In this document: positions 9,126-18,470 of the stretch, one piece after another
Layout of the letters: each line of letters starts with the position of its first letter
Numbering within the stretch: the stretch's first letter is position 1
Notes under the pieces: model-generated
What the model was told of the DNA's origin: nothing
Databases searched by the model: none
What the model saw: the letters and a program-made list of their open reading frames with translations, nothing else
Translations under genes and position numbers: made by a program
Assembly: GCF_046299575.1 (NCBI RefSeq)
Contig: NZ_JBKBHX010000002.1
Location: 248,001 to 312,000, forward strand
Direction of reading: 5' to 3'
DNA from: Thermaurantimonas sp046299575
GTDB taxonomy: Bacteria > Bacteroidota > Bacteroidia > Flavobacteriales > Schleiferiaceae
DNA length: 64,000 nt

Positions 9126-12100
9126 TTATCGAACAAATTTTAAAGTTGTTTCTTTTCCTTCGATGTTGGCTTTAAGTACATACACTCCCTGGCGCAACAT
9201 GCTGAGGTCAAAGGTAAGGTGTTGGCCGGCTGATGCAGTAAATTTCTTTTCGAGAACCCGCTTTCCTGACATATCGACAATGAAAAATTCTCCGCGAGCG
9301 GCAGTTGGGCTCATTAATATATGAAGAGTTTCGCTGGATGCCCAGATTTGATAAGCTCTCTGAAGACCTGTTTCATGTATGCCGATCAGGCTCTCTGCAA
9401 TGTGTAAGGTAAAGCGGTGGTGAGTTCCTGTTGTAGGCTGATAGAAGGTGTAAGGTGCATTTTCTATGTTGATGAACTGACCCGTTACATGATCTTCGAG
9501 CCAGGCATGATAGCCATTCGGTAAACCTAAAGTCTTTAGCTCAATAGTCATTACTGATGGATTGCCACAGTATATGTATACTGGTATCTGCTTAGCTCCG
9601 AGAATCGGGCTTCGACTATCTACTGCCAGGGGCTTTGATCCTGCTGTGGTAAAAAATGAGATACGTGACTGATCACCCTTGAGCTTTTCGCTGTCGTAGT
9701 CAACATCATAGTTGTCTGTGGCTTCGCTTCTGAAATAAATGCGAATTTCATCTGCACTTCCGTCGGCTCTGCTTAGGTTCAGCCATACGTGATCAGCAGA
9801 TATTTGAGGTTTAGCCTGAGCAGGATTAATGGTTGTACTTTGATTGCCGGGCAACACAGATACCGTGCCGCCTACACTTGTAGCTCTAACCCAAAAGGCC
9901 TGAAGAGGTGCGATGTTGAAAGAGGCGGGATCTGTGAAGTTATACGTAGTGAAATTTCCGGTTGTTGGATTGTAAATATAAGCTGTACCTACAGCATTTG
10001 TAACAGTGGTTGACTGGAGGTTTAGAGGAGCGAGATAAGGATTTACAATCAGATTCCAGCCGTCAATATTGGAGCCGAAGATATTTGTAAATACGGGTGA
10101 GTTTGTATATCCGAGGTTAATAGTGGGGGATGGATTTGTCACATTCATGGTAAGGTTCACCAGGTTTTGGGTGGATAGGTTTCGAGTGACGATTCCGTGC
10201 TGATTTTCGCCCATGTAGATGACATATCCCTGATTTGGCAGGAAAGTTTCAGTGGCAATATTGGTGGGATATACGTAGTCACCCGTGTTGGGATTCCAGC
10301 GGGCAATAGGGGCAGGGTTGGCTGTGGCGAAAAAAGCCGGACTTCCGCCGTCAAATTGGTTCATTGCAACTCCTGGCATCGGGAAGCCTACACTGTACCA
10401 ACGTCCGTTTTTGCCATCGTTGAAGTCGCTTGAAAGCGGATTTGTATTGGCAGCACCAGCAGGGAAGAAGGTCTGGCGAGTAATGGTGCCTGATCCTGAA
10501 ATCGAGCAAGTAGCACAAAGCTGTAATTTGGCGTATTCAGTTGCGTCTCCTTCAAGAATCAGACTACCTGCCACAGAAATATTGGAGGAGTTGGCAGTAG
10601 AAATAAAGCCATTTTTGCGAATGGTAATGCTTTCAGTGCCTGAACCAAACTGAACACCGGCTGTGGCATTGTCGATTATCACATAGTCAAGGGTAAAGTT
10701 ACTACCCTGTATGGTCTGAACGCCAATGGAATTGTTGGTAAAAAAGATGGCTCGACCATTCGTGTTCAGCGTTCCGCCTGAGGCTTTAAAGATACCGCCA
10801 CCGGCATCGAGAAACTCAATATCGCCCCCAATTGCGCTTGAGAGGTTAACTACACCTGCAGAGCCTATGATGAGCTGCCCTTTGATGATGATTTTCCTGT
10901 TGCTGTTGTTCATATTTAAAGTGCCGTCAGCCATAAGTGATGATCCGTGGATCACCAAATCGTGAGGTGTAGTTGTATTGGTAAAGTTGAATGTGGAGCC
11001 GCTGTTTATTACCAGCTGATTGCCGACTGCACGGTTGAGATTTGTAAAATTGACGGTCGTTGGATTGCTTCCGTCGCCTATAATCACATTGTTGGGATAG
11101 CCTGGATCTGTGCCAACGATACCTGTACCTATATGGCTCCATTCGAGTCCGGGATTGTAGGATGAGGCGTGGTACCTAAGTGAAGATCCTGAAGCATAGA
11201 TGGGTGCATTGCTGCTGATGAATCCGCCGGTTCGGATGGTCAATCTGTTGCCAACGGTAACATTGGATCCAAGTATTAGGTTGCCTTCTGCAATCAAGTC
11301 TCCGTTCATGTAAAAATTTGCCGGCAGACGACCAGTTCCTAAAAATCGAAACTGGGTTGTTGGGCCTGTGATGAAATTTGATGCTGTTCCGATCAGAGCG
11401 GCATCATTTACAAATTCCACCCAGGTATTTGTAAGATCAATTTTGCCAGAGCCGATCAGCTCTATTGAGTCGAGGGTGAGCAATAGATGTTTTGCGTCCA
11501 GTTCCACATTGTCCTCTACCTGTATTCTAGCTCCTGAGGGAGGGACGACGTTACCTCTCCAGGTGGATGGATTGGTATATGTCAATACACCGGTGGTGGC
11601 TATGGTTCGATAGGCTGGCTGAACGGTAAAGGTGTAGTTCAGTCCTGAATTGTTGTTAAAATGTATGGTACGTAGATCGTAAAACAGGCTTGACTCACCT
11701 CCTGAGATCGTTCCTATTGATGAACTGAAAATGTAAAAGGCTATACTTTGATTGGGTGAAACGTTAATGGTAGCGGTACCTGTAGTTCCTGATATTGCGA
11801 AGGGGGTGATGTTGCTGGTGGCAAAGCTGTTTGTAGTCCAGCGCAGATAAAAGTATTCATCTGAAGCGGGTGTGCCGCTTAGTGTGATGGTTACTGTGAG
11901 CTCACCGGGATAGACGCTTGTAAGCGGCTGAGAGGTTGTAACTGAAGTGATGGTGCGAGGCTGACCGCTGGTTTCCATAAAGATGGCTTGGGTGTTGGCG
12001 TAACCTATGTTTCTGAAATTAACGGTGTACCACTTTCCGTTGGTGAGTGTTACGGTATTATCAGGTCCGGTATTATAGGTGTAGTTCTGTACGGTGTTCA

Positions 12101-12419
12101 TTGATACGTTGACACCTGCCCACTTATTGGTGTAAGGGTTGGACAGAGGGCCGCTTGTAAATAGCCATGAGTAATTGCCACCTGTAAAATCACCTCCTGA
12201 TGAGGCAGCGTTGAATATGGTCTGATAAATGTTAGTGCCTAAACCTGTTTTGATCTGCACTCTTCCGCCTGTAACCTGTACACCACCGATGGCTGTATTT
12301 GTTGGTGGATTGTTCCATCCATTCCAGTTTCCCGGCATATTGAGACCTTCAGGGGCAAAAATTTGTCCGAAAGCACTTATGCCTAAAAATGAAAAAATTA
12401 TGCTGTAAAATTTTTTCAT
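9126..12419 (-). CDS. large secreted T9SS type A sorting-domain protein
   Basis: A 1097-residue exported protein. Residues 1-19 are a signal peptide (ending SAFG-Q). The body is rich in Gly, Asn, Thr and Ser. It has repeated short beta-strand units at about residues 290-640 (for example ISVAGSLILEGD and GKIDLTNT) that suggest a parallel beta-helix. The last ~80 residues form a T9SS C-terminal domain ending GVYVLKANIEGKETTLKFVR. This signal sends proteins through the type IX system to the cell surface, where it is usually cut off. No catalytic motif was found, so adhesin or structural roles are possible but unproven. It forms an operon with the PID-CTERM gene. The start ATG is supported by the signal peptide. 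Confidence 0.9.
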   Translation of the reverse strand: MKKFYSIIFSFLGISAFGQIFAPEGLNMPGNWNGWNNPPTNTAIGGVQVTGGRVQIKTGLGTNIYQTIFNAASSGGDFTGGNYSWLFTSGPLSNPYTNKWAGVNVSMNTVQNYTYNTGPDNTVTLTNGKWYTVNFRNIGYANTQAIFMETSGQPRTITSVTTSQPLTSVYPGELTVTITLSGTPASDEYFYLRWTTNSFATSNITPFAISGTTGTATINVSPNQSIAFYIFSSSIGTISGGESSLFYDLRTIHFNNNSGLNYTFTVQPAYRTIATTGVLTYTNPSTWRGNVVPPSGARIQVEDNVELDAKHLLLTLDSIELIGSGKIDLTNTWVEFVNDAALIGTASNFITGPTTQFRFLGTGRLPANFYMNGDLIAEGNLILGSNVTVGNRLTIRTGGFISSNAPIYASGSSLRYHASSYNPGLEWSHIGTGIVGTDPGYPNNVIIGDGSNPTTVNFTNLNRAVGNQLVINSGSTFNFTNTTTPHDLVIHGSSLMADGTLNMNNSNRKIIIKGQLIIGSAGVVNLSSAIGGDIEFLDAGGGIFKASGGTLNTNGRAIFFTNNSIGVQTIQGSNFTLDYVIIDNATAGVQFGSGTESITIRKNGFISTANSSNISVAGSLILEGDATEYAKLQLCATCSISGSGTITRQTFFPAGAANTNPLSSDFNDGKNGRWYSVGFPMPGVAMNQFDGGSPAFFATANPAPIARWNPNTGDYVYPTNIATETFLPNQGYVIYMGENQHGIVTRNLSTQNLVNLTMNVTNPSPTINLGYTNSPVFTNIFGSNIDGWNLIVNPYLAPLNLQSTTVTNAVGTAYIYNPTTGNFTTYNFTDPASFNIAPLQAFWVRATSVGGTVSVLPGNQSTTINPAQAKPQISADHVWLNLSRADGSADEIRIYFRSEATDNYDVDYDSEKLKGDQSRISFFTTAGSKPLAVDSRSPILGAKQIPVYIYCGNPSVMTIELKTLGLPNGYHAWLEDHVTGQFINIENAPYTFYQPTTGTHHRFTLHIAESLIGIHETGLQRAYQIWASSETLHILMSPTAARGEFFIVDMSGKRVLEKKFTASAGQHLTFDLSMLRQGVYVLKANIEGKETTLKFVR

Positions 12420-12537
12420 AATTTCCTGATTAATGTGTCAAAAGTACACTATTATAAATAATGAAATTTTCTGATACCTTATATGGTTGAAATATTTACT
12501 GAAACCTTTCATTTATTTAGTGAAAATTTTTTTAGCA

Positions 12538-12948
12538 TCATCCTAACATCAACCTAATCAGATCGGTAGTCGTCACAATGCCGATGGGTTCGCCGGCGTC
12601 GTTTACCACTGGCAAGGCGTGGATCTGGTTGCTGAGGAATATTTCTGCCGCGGTTCGGATGGTGTCTTCCGGACGTAGTGCCTTTACATGATTGTTCATC
12701 AGCTGGTCGATGGTAAACATATTATAGACTTCGGGGCTGTAGTCGTCGTCGGTGACTGCATCGGCGAAGCTGACCCGAAGAAGGTCGGTGAGGCTGAGCA
12801 TTCCGACGATTTTGCCGTTTTTTACTACGGGTACGTGTCTGATTTTGTGTTTTTTCATCAGTTTTTCGGCGTCGGCGGGATGTTTTTTAACATCGATGGT
12901 GAGCACTTGACTGGTCATTATCTGGGTGATGGGTGCGTCGAGGTTCAT
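12538..12948 (-). CDS. CBS-domain pair protein
   Basis: About 136 residues made of two CBS domains. The first (about 5-60) reads ITQIMTSQVLTIDVKK...IRHVPVVKNGKIVGMLSLTDLL. The second (about 80-136) reads HVKALRPEDTIRTAAEIFLSNQIHALPVVNDAGEPIGIVTTTDLI. CBS pairs bind adenosine nucleotides and act as regulatory modules; here nothing else is fused, so the target is unknown. I start at the ATG at 12948 (MNLDAPITQIM). An ATG at 13008 would add 20 residues of low-complexity sequence without family support. It is a single gene, with no promoter box that I can support. Confidence 0.85.
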   Translation of the reverse strand: MNLDAPITQIMTSQVLTIDVKKHPADAEKLMKKHKIRHVPVVKNGKIVGMLSLTDLLRVSFADAVTDDDYSPEVYNMFTIDQLMNNHVKALRPEDTIRTAAEIFLSNQIHALPVVNDAGEPIGIVTTTDLIRLMLG

Positions 12949-13217
12949 GTTATTATTTTTCAGTAAAGGTTGGAATGTGGGTGTAGAATTAACAATGACT
13001 TGAGTCAATGTTTTGTAAAAGGAGTGTCTGAAAATATGGAAATTATCAGTATGTAATGCTTTTATTTTTGGGATAATAGTCTGGGTAGTGGTAAATGTTG
13101 GTATGAAGGGAATAATTGTGAAACTGATTTTATAAAAGTACTAAAAGTTTGACAAAAGGGTTTGGAACTTTTATGAGCAGGGGCAGAGTTGGTTTGGTGT
13201 AAATTTTTATTTCAAAG
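12949..13217. other. intergenic stretch without a gene
   Basis: Ordinary AT-rich sequence lies between the CBS gene start and the GC-rich element. No gene, terminator or clear promoter was seen. Confidence 0.4.
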
Positions 13218-13420
13218 GCGCGACTGTGGGTCGCGCATTGCGTGAGGGATGGTGGCGGATATGAGCCGCAGCGGGCAGGCAGACGGTACACAGGGCGAGG
13301 AGGCGACAGGCGAAGCCACCGCAGCCCGATGTGCCGTGCCTGCACGCAAGGCGAGTATGAGCCACCAGCCCGACCCCTGACGATGGCGCCGAGAGCGCCT
13401 TGTCAGGGGGCACGCCCATA
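13213..13420. other. GC-rich structured intergenic element
   Basis: About 200 bases of abruptly high GC in an AT-richer context, non-coding in all frames that I would trust. It begins with a perfect hairpin (GCGCGAC, five-base loop, GTCGCGC; 13218-13236). It ends with a long one (CCCCTGAC plus GGCGC pairing with GCGCC plus GTCAGGGG; 13374-13409). Between them ATATGAGCC and GTATGAGCC occur in similar settings near 13258 and 13354. It may be a dispersed genomic repeat or a structured RNA; I cannot tell which. Confidence 0.55.
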
Positions 13421-13431
13421 AAACAAACAGA

Positions 13432-13455
13432 AAGAAAAAAGACCCTTGGTAAGGG
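13432..13455 (-). terminator. lepA terminator
   Basis: On the minus strand CCCTT, a three-base loop and AAGGG are followed by TCTTTTTTC, directly after the lepA stop. Confidence 0.7.
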
Positions 13456-13463
13456 CGTGTGAA

Positions 13464-15260
13464 TTAGTCGTTTAGCTTTAAAACTGCCAGGAAGGCTTTT
13501 TGAGGTATTTCGACGCTACCTATTTGTTTCATGCGCTTTTTGCCCTCTTTTTGTTTCTCGAGGAGCTTGCGCTTGCGTGTGATGTCTCCACCGTAGCATT
13601 TGGCGGTTACGTCTTTGCGAAGGGCACTGATGGTTTCGCGGGCTATGATTTTTGAGCCGATAGCGGCCTGTATGGCGATTACGAATTGCTGGCGTGGTAT
13701 GAGCTCTTTGAGTTTTTCGCACATTTTGCGGCCGATTTCGTAGGCATTGGAGCGGTGTACGAGCGCGGAGAGGGCATCTACGGGGTCGCCGTTGATGAGG
13801 ATATCAACTTTTACGAGGTCGCTTTCGCGGTAACCGATGGGATAATAGTCGAAGGACGCGTAGCCGCGGGAGATGGACTTAAGGCGGTCGTAGAAGTCGA
13901 AAACGATTTCGGCCAGGGGCATTTCGAAGGTGAGTTCGACGCGGTCAGAAGTGAGGTAGACCTGATTTTTCAGAATGCCGCGCTTGTCAATGCAGAGTTT
14001 CATGATAGGGCCTACATATTCGCTCTTTGAGATGATCTGGGCTTTGATGTAGGGTTCTTCGATGTGGTCGAGCTTAACTGGATCAGGAAAGTCGGCGGGA
14101 TTGTTCACCTTCACGGGCACGGTTGGGTCCTTTTTCATATAGGCGATGTAGGACACGTTGGGCACGGTGGTGATCACGTCCATATTGAACTCGCGGTCGA
14201 GACGCTCCTGGACGATTTCCATATGAAGCATACCGAGAAAGCCGCACCGGAAGCCAAAGCCGAGCGCTGCCGATGACTCGGGCTCGAAGGTGAGGGAGGC
14301 ATCGTTTAGCCGCAGTTTTTCGAGTGAGGAGCGTAGCTCTTCATACTGATCGATCTCGACCGGGTAAACGCCGGCAAATACCATAGGTTTTACTTCTTCG
14401 AAGCCTTCGATGGGAGCATCTGCAGGATTGTCGGCTGAGGTGATGGTGTCGCCTACCTTTACTTCTCGGGCATCTTTAATGCCTGATACGATATAACCAA
14501 CGTCGCCTGCCGAGATTTCGTCTTTTGGATATTGTTTGAGCTGTAAGATACCTATTTCGTCAGCGTTATAGACCTTGTCGGTAGCCATGAATTTAACGCG
14601 TTGACCTTTTCGGATCGTGCCGTTTACGACCTTAAAGTAGGCTTCGATGCCGCGGTAGGGGTTGTACACAGAGTCAAAGATGAGTGCTTGAAGCGGTGCG
14701 TTCGGATCGCCTTTTGGGGCCGGGATTCGCTTTACAATGGCTTCCAGTATTTTATCTACGCCCTGGCCTGTCTTGCCGCTGGCGGGTATAATGTCTTCTT
14801 TTTTACATCCGATCAGGTCGATGATCTGGTCGCTTACTTCTTCAGGATTGGCAGAGGGTAGATCGATCTTGTTGAGCACGGGGATGATTTCGAGATCGTG
14901 CTCGAGTGCGAGGTATAGATTACTTATCGTTTGAGCCTGAATGCCTTGAGAGGCATCAACGATGAGCAGAGCTCCTTCACAGGCGGCAATAGCACGAGAG
15001 ACTTCGTAGCTGAAGTCCACGTGCCCTGGAGTATCGATGAGATTGAGGGTATATTCTTTGCCTTCAAATTTGTAATACATCTGAACGGCGTGGCTTTTAA
15101 TGGTTATTCCACGCTCGCGCTCGAGATCCATATTATCGAGTACCTGATCCATCTTTTCGCGTTCGCTGATGGCATTGGTCATATCGAGCAGGCGGTCGGC
15201 CAGGGTGCTCTTGCCGTGGTCAATATGTGCAATGATGCAAAAGTTACGAATATGCTCCAT
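13464..15260 (-). CDS. lepA: translation elongation factor 4 (LepA)
   Basis: A ribosome-dependent GTPase of 598 residues that remodels stalled or back-translocated ribosomes. The start of the G domain shows G1 (AHIDHGKST), G3 (DTPGHVDF) and G4 (NKID). The EF-G-like domains II, III and V follow, and the LepA-specific C-terminal domain ends in KRMKQIGSVEIPQKAFLAVLKLND. I start at ATG 15260 (MEHIRNFCIIAHID), as in most LepA proteins; a start at 15275 adds five residues. Single gene with its own terminator. Confidence 0.97.
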   Translation of the reverse strand: MEHIRNFCIIAHIDHGKSTLADRLLDMTNAISEREKMDQVLDNMDLERERGITIKSHAVQMYYKFEGKEYTLNLIDTPGHVDFSYEVSRAIAACEGALLIVDASQGIQAQTISNLYLALEHDLEIIPVLNKIDLPSANPEEVSDQIIDLIGCKKEDIIPASGKTGQGVDKILEAIVKRIPAPKGDPNAPLQALIFDSVYNPYRGIEAYFKVVNGTIRKGQRVKFMATDKVYNADEIGILQLKQYPKDEISAGDVGYIVSGIKDAREVKVGDTITSADNPADAPIEGFEEVKPMVFAGVYPVEIDQYEELRSSLEKLRLNDASLTFEPESSAALGFGFRCGFLGMLHMEIVQERLDREFNMDVITTVPNVSYIAYMKKDPTVPVKVNNPADFPDPVKLDHIEEPYIKAQIISKSEYVGPIMKLCIDKRGILKNQVYLTSDRVELTFEMPLAEIVFDFYDRLKSISRGYASFDYYPIGYRESDLVKVDILINGDPVDALSALVHRSNAYEIGRKMCEKLKELIPRQQFVIAIQAAIGSKIIARETISALRKDVTAKCYGGDITRKRKLLEKQKEGKKRMKQIGSVEIPQKAFLAVLKLND

Positions 15261-15410
15261 TATCCTACCGTGCAATAAAGTTTGGCAAAAGTACGATGTT
15301 ATGCAGGTATAACTTTATTCAGGCGCAACTAGTTCGGTAAAAATTATTTAGTTGGGAGCAATCTCTTGAATTTTTAATGATTGCGCGATTAAGTGGCTTC
15401 AGGAAACAGA

Positions 15411-15450
15411 AAAAGCCCGAATGGACTCAGATTAGGTCATTCAGGCTTTT
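15411..15450 (-). terminator. terminator after yajC operon
   Basis: AAAAGCC-GAATG pairs with CATTC-GGCTTTT around one mismatch, 18 bases downstream of yajC on the minus strand. The run of T on that strand follows the stem. Confidence 0.8.
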
Positions 15451-15467
15451 GGCAATGAAAATTAGAT

Positions 15468-15836
15468 TTATTTCTTCCTGGCTAAATCTTCTGCTTCTTC
15501 TTTTTTAGTGCCTAGTACTGAAGCGTTTACGTCTTTATATACCTGGCTCAGCTCTTTAGAAATGGCGTTTTTGTTGATTTTCAGGCGACTGTTTTCGCTT
15601 TCGATGATTACGTAAGTGTCACCCACCTCCTGCACTTTGCCGTGAATGCCGGCTGCTGTGACGATGCGCATGCCTTTTACGACCGATTCAGCAAATTTGG
15701 CTTCCTCTTTCTGGCGCTTTACTTGTGGACGTATCATGAAAAAATACAGCACCACGATGAGCAGCAGGAAGGGCAGGAAAGACCCAAGAGGCGATGGCTG
15801 AGCCTGTAGGAAGAGTGAGAAAAACAAGTGGTTCAT
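15468..15836 (-). CDS. yajC: preprotein translocase subunit YajC
   Basis: A 122-residue small inner-membrane protein that associates with SecDF-SecYEG. A single membrane helix covers about residues 17-34 (PLGSFLPFLLLIVVLYFFMI). It is followed by the family signature RPQVKRQKE and a small cytoplasmic beta domain with VVKGMRIVTAAGIHGKVQEV. It is the last gene of the leucine dehydrogenase-nusB-DUF1573-yajC unit. nusB-DUF1573-yajC is a common order in Bacteroidota. Confidence 0.95.
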   Translation of the reverse strand: MNHLFFSLFLQAQPSPLGSFLPFLLLIVVLYFFMIRPQVKRQKEEAKFAESVVKGMRIVTAAGIHGKVQEVGDTYVIIESENSRLKINKNAISKELSQVYKDVNASVLGTKKEEAEDLARKK

Positions 15837-15848
15837 TGTGTTGGTAGT

Positions 15849-16304
15849 TTATTGATTTTGTGGTTTTTTAGTTACTACTTCTGAGGTGATTTTGAGAATT
15901 TTGGTATTGGGTACTGTATTGGCGATGAGTGTTACGGTTTTGTCCTGACGGCCTGCGCGATTGCTGCTGTCAAAGGAGACTTTAATGACACCTTTTTTGC
16001 CGGGCATCACAGGATCGCGTGGATATTCGGGTACGGTGCAACCGCAACTGCCCTGAGCACTGGTAATTACTAGGGGAGCTTTACCCACATTGGTAAAGAC
16101 GAAGTCATGGGTTACTACAGTACCTTCTTCGATGATGCCGAAGTCGTGCTCTTCTGACTCGAACTGGAAAGCCGGCTGATCGTCAGATGTGACGACATCG
16201 GTCGTTACTGTGCCCGATTTTTTGATTTTGCTGCTGGCATTATCGCAAGAAATGACTGTGGTGACGGTCAAAGTCACGAGAAAGAAAAATTGGATATACT
16301 TCAT
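15849..16304 (-). CDS. DUF1573 lipoprotein
   Basis: About 151 residues. The ATG at 16304 gives a lipoprotein signal peptide with lipobox VISC (about residue 20). An alternative ATG at 16337 overlaps nusB and would bury that signal. The mature part is one DUF1573 domain (about residues 48-145), an Ig-like fold with the family pattern HDFGIIEEGTVVTHDFVFTN and GSCGCTVPEYP. The Cys pair in GSCGC is typical of the family. Its role is unknown; the protein is periplasm-facing. It lies between nusB and yajC in one operon. Confidence 0.9.
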   Translation of the reverse strand: MKYIQFFFLVTLTVTTVISCDNASSKIKKSGTVTTDVVTSDDQPAFQFESEEHDFGIIEEGTVVTHDFVFTNVGKAPLVITSAQGSCGCTVPEYPRDPVMPGKKGVIKVSFDSSNRAGRQDKTVTLIANTVPNTKILKITSEVVTKKPQNQ

Positions 16305-16333
16305 ATGATCTAAGTATTTGGTAATTATATGTT

Positions 16334-17266
16334 TCATTCTTGTAACAAACCTCTGCCTGTTTTGATTAGCAGGTTTTGTTCTGCCAATTCCTGAGCGATT
16401 TTGTCAATGATTCCATTGATGAAAATGCGGCTCTTTGGGGTGGAGTAGAGTTTGGCCAGGTCGAGGTATTCGTTGATGGTCACTTTTACAGGAATTTCTT
16501 CGAAATACATAAACTCACACAGAGCCATTTTCATCAAAATCATGTCAGATACATTCACTCTTTCAGGCTCCCAATTAGCTATTTTTTTTACTATCAGACT
16601 TTCGAAGTAGGCGTCGTTTTCAATGGTTTTCTGGTAGAGATTTTTCGCCATTTCGCGGTCTGATTCGTCTTTGAAGAGCTCTGGCAGAATGTTTTGTTTT
16701 TCATCCCATATGTTTTGTAGGGTTTGATAGAGGAGCATTTGGGCTGGTTCCAATTCTTCAGACCAGTGGATGTTTTTGTCTTCGTAGAGTTGGTGTATCA
16801 ATTCGTTGTTAGCGAAGGCTGTGCTGTATACCCAAACGATGAATTCGAAATCACTCATCGCTGAGGTGCCATTCATATATTGCTGAAACTCTTCTGTTTT
16901 CGTCAGATTCTGAAAGATTCGCTGAATCAATTCACGATCGTCACCCCATTGAATTTTTCGCTTTTCGAAGAGTAGCTGTAAAGCCTTGTTTTCTGCCAGA
17001 TGCAAGAGGATTTTGTTATTTACAAAACGGAGGTTTGGGTTAAGGTCTTCGAAGGAAGGCTTTACTTTCTGCTTTCGCCGTTCGATAATTTCGAGGTTGG
17101 TATTTCGAAGCTCTAATAGACCTTTTAACTCGAACAAGAAAAGGTCATAAATTGCCTCAAAACTTTTAAACAAATTCGATATGCCCGCCAGAATATCGAC
17201 CGGGGCGTGATGGTAGGCAAAAAGGGCTTGAAAGGTTTTAATTCGTATCTGTCGACGTGTGAGCAT
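16334..17266 (-). CDS. nusB: transcription antitermination protein NusB (long Bacteroidota form)
   Basis: A 310-residue protein beginning MLTRRQIRIKTFQALFAY. The classic NusB domain is at the C-terminus (about residues 170-295: EKNIHW..., ILMKMALCEFMYFEEIPVKVTINEYLDLAKLYSTPKSRIFINGIIDKI). The extra ~150 N-terminal residues are normal in this phylum. NusB with NusE binds boxA RNA and helps transcribe rRNA. It starts two bases after the leucine dehydrogenase stop, so the two are coupled. Confidence 0.93.
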   Translation of the reverse strand: MLTRRQIRIKTFQALFAYHHAPVDILAGISNLFKSFEAIYDLFLFELKGLLELRNTNLEIIERRKQKVKPSFEDLNPNLRFVNNKILLHLAENKALQLLFEKRKIQWGDDRELIQRIFQNLTKTEEFQQYMNGTSAMSDFEFIVWVYSTAFANNELIHQLYEDKNIHWSEELEPAQMLLYQTLQNIWDEKQNILPELFKDESDREMAKNLYQKTIENDAYFESLIVKKIANWEPERVNVSDMILMKMALCEFMYFEEIPVKVTINEYLDLAKLYSTPKSRIFINGIIDKIAQELAEQNLLIKTGRGLLQE

Positions 17267-17268
17267 GG

Positions 17269-18348
17269 TTAAGAGTGAACGAGTGACTTTTTGTGGTTTT
17301 GAATGCGTTCTTGTGCCTTCACGTATGCAGCCTGATGGGTGGTGATGTGTTGCTGCTCAGCAATAGAGATTACTTCAAGCAATGTGTTATAAATGTTTTC
17401 AGTACGGCGTAGCACCTCCTGGCGATCGTATTTGGCTATTTCGGAGTAGACATTGATCAGACCTCCGGCGTTGATCAAGAAATCAGGGCAGTAAAGTATA
17501 CCGCGATCTTCGATCATCTTGGCATGGCGGTTTTCGTCGGCCAACTGGTTGTTAGCAGCACCAGCTATGATTCCACATCGGAGGGCTGGAATAGTTTCGT
17601 CGTTTAGGGTAGCTCCTAGGGCACAGGGTGCATAGATGTCTACATCAGCTTCAGCAAAGTGGCCGTTGTAAGGCTTTGCTCGGTACCTGGCTACAGCATC
17701 CTCTACTCTTTCGGCATATATGTCTTGCACCCATACCTCTGCACCTGCATTCGTCAGGTGCTCTACCAATGTAATACCCACGTTGCCTACGCCCTGCACC
17801 AGCACCTTGCGGCCGGAAAGATTTTCTGTGCCCCAACGATGCCTGGCAGCGGCCTTAATTCCTACGAAGACTCCGTAAGCTGTTACCGGACTTGGGTCGC
17901 CACTGCCGCCCATTTCTACAGGTATTCCGGTTACATAGTCAGTAACCTCTTTTACATAGCGAATGTCAGCTTCTTTGATGCCCACATCTTCAGCCGTGAT
18001 GTATCGGCCTGACAGGCTATTGACATATCGGCCGAAGGCTCGCATCATCTCAGGTGTTTTTTCTGTGCGGCTGTCTGCTATGATTACTGCTTTGCCTCCA
18101 CCAAGATTCAGTCCTGCCAGGGAAGCCTTGAACGACATACCTCTTGACAGGCGAAGTACATCCCAGAGGGCTATTGACTCATCTTCATATGGCCACATGC
18201 GCGTACCGCCGAGCGCAGGCCCAAGTATGGTAGAGTGAATTCCTATTATTGCTTTTAATCCTGTATCCGGATCATGGCAAAAAACTACTTGCTCGTGGCT
18301 ATCGAAGGAGGGATGGTTAAAAACAAGGTGATGAACTTTTTCTTGCAT
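17269..18348 (-). CDS. Leu/Phe/Val/Glu dehydrogenase family (leucine dehydrogenase-like)
   Basis: A 359-residue NAD-dependent amino acid dehydrogenase. The N-terminal catalytic domain has LGPALGGTRMW and SRGMSFKASLAGLNLGGGKAVI, in which the Lys residues bind substrate and act as catalyst. The Rossmann domain starts near residue 172 with VLVQGVGNVGITL (GxGxxG). Family members of this length are mostly leucine dehydrogenases, which deaminate branched-chain amino acids; exact substrate is inferred. It is first in the operon with nusB-DUF1573-yajC. The 122-base gap to the ABC exporter holds both promoters. Confidence 0.9.
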   Translation of the reverse strand: MQEKVHHLVFNHPSFDSHEQVVFCHDPDTGLKAIIGIHSTILGPALGGTRMWPYEDESIALWDVLRLSRGMSFKASLAGLNLGGGKAVIIADSRTEKTPEMMRAFGRYVNSLSGRYITAEDVGIKEADIRYVKEVTDYVTGIPVEMGGSGDPSPVTAYGVFVGIKAAARHRWGTENLSGRKVLVQGVGNVGITLVEHLTNAGAEVWVQDIYAERVEDAVARYRAKPYNGHFAEADVDIYAPCALGATLNDETIPALRCGIIAGAANNQLADENRHAKMIEDRGILYCPDFLINAGGLINVYSEIAKYDRQEVLRRTENIYNTLLEVISIAEQQHITTHQAAYVKAQERIQNHKKSLVHS

Positions 18349-18385
18349 CTTGACTTTAATAATAATCGTTTAAGAAGCCTTGCGA

Positions 18386-18393
18386 TACTTTTG
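18386..18393 (+). promoter_or_regulatory. candidate -7 element of the ABC exporter gene
   Basis: TACTTTTG fits the Bacteroidota -7 consensus TAnnTTTG exactly and lies about 78 bases before the start codon. A clear -33 element is not seen. Confidence 0.4.
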
Positions 18394-18470
18394 CGTAAAG
18401 CAGAGGCATAACGGCGGCTAAAGTACAATGTTTGTGAGCAGTTCATCAAATTTATCGGTCTTAGCGATTC

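Noticed and set aside
13130..13419. Small minus-strand frames over the GC-rich element (70-71 codons)
   Set aside because: They are rich in Arg, Pro and Cys as expected from GC-rich non-coding DNA. They overlap hairpins and have no family features.
13686..14030. 114-codon plus-strand frame
   Set aside because: Antisense shadow of lepA.
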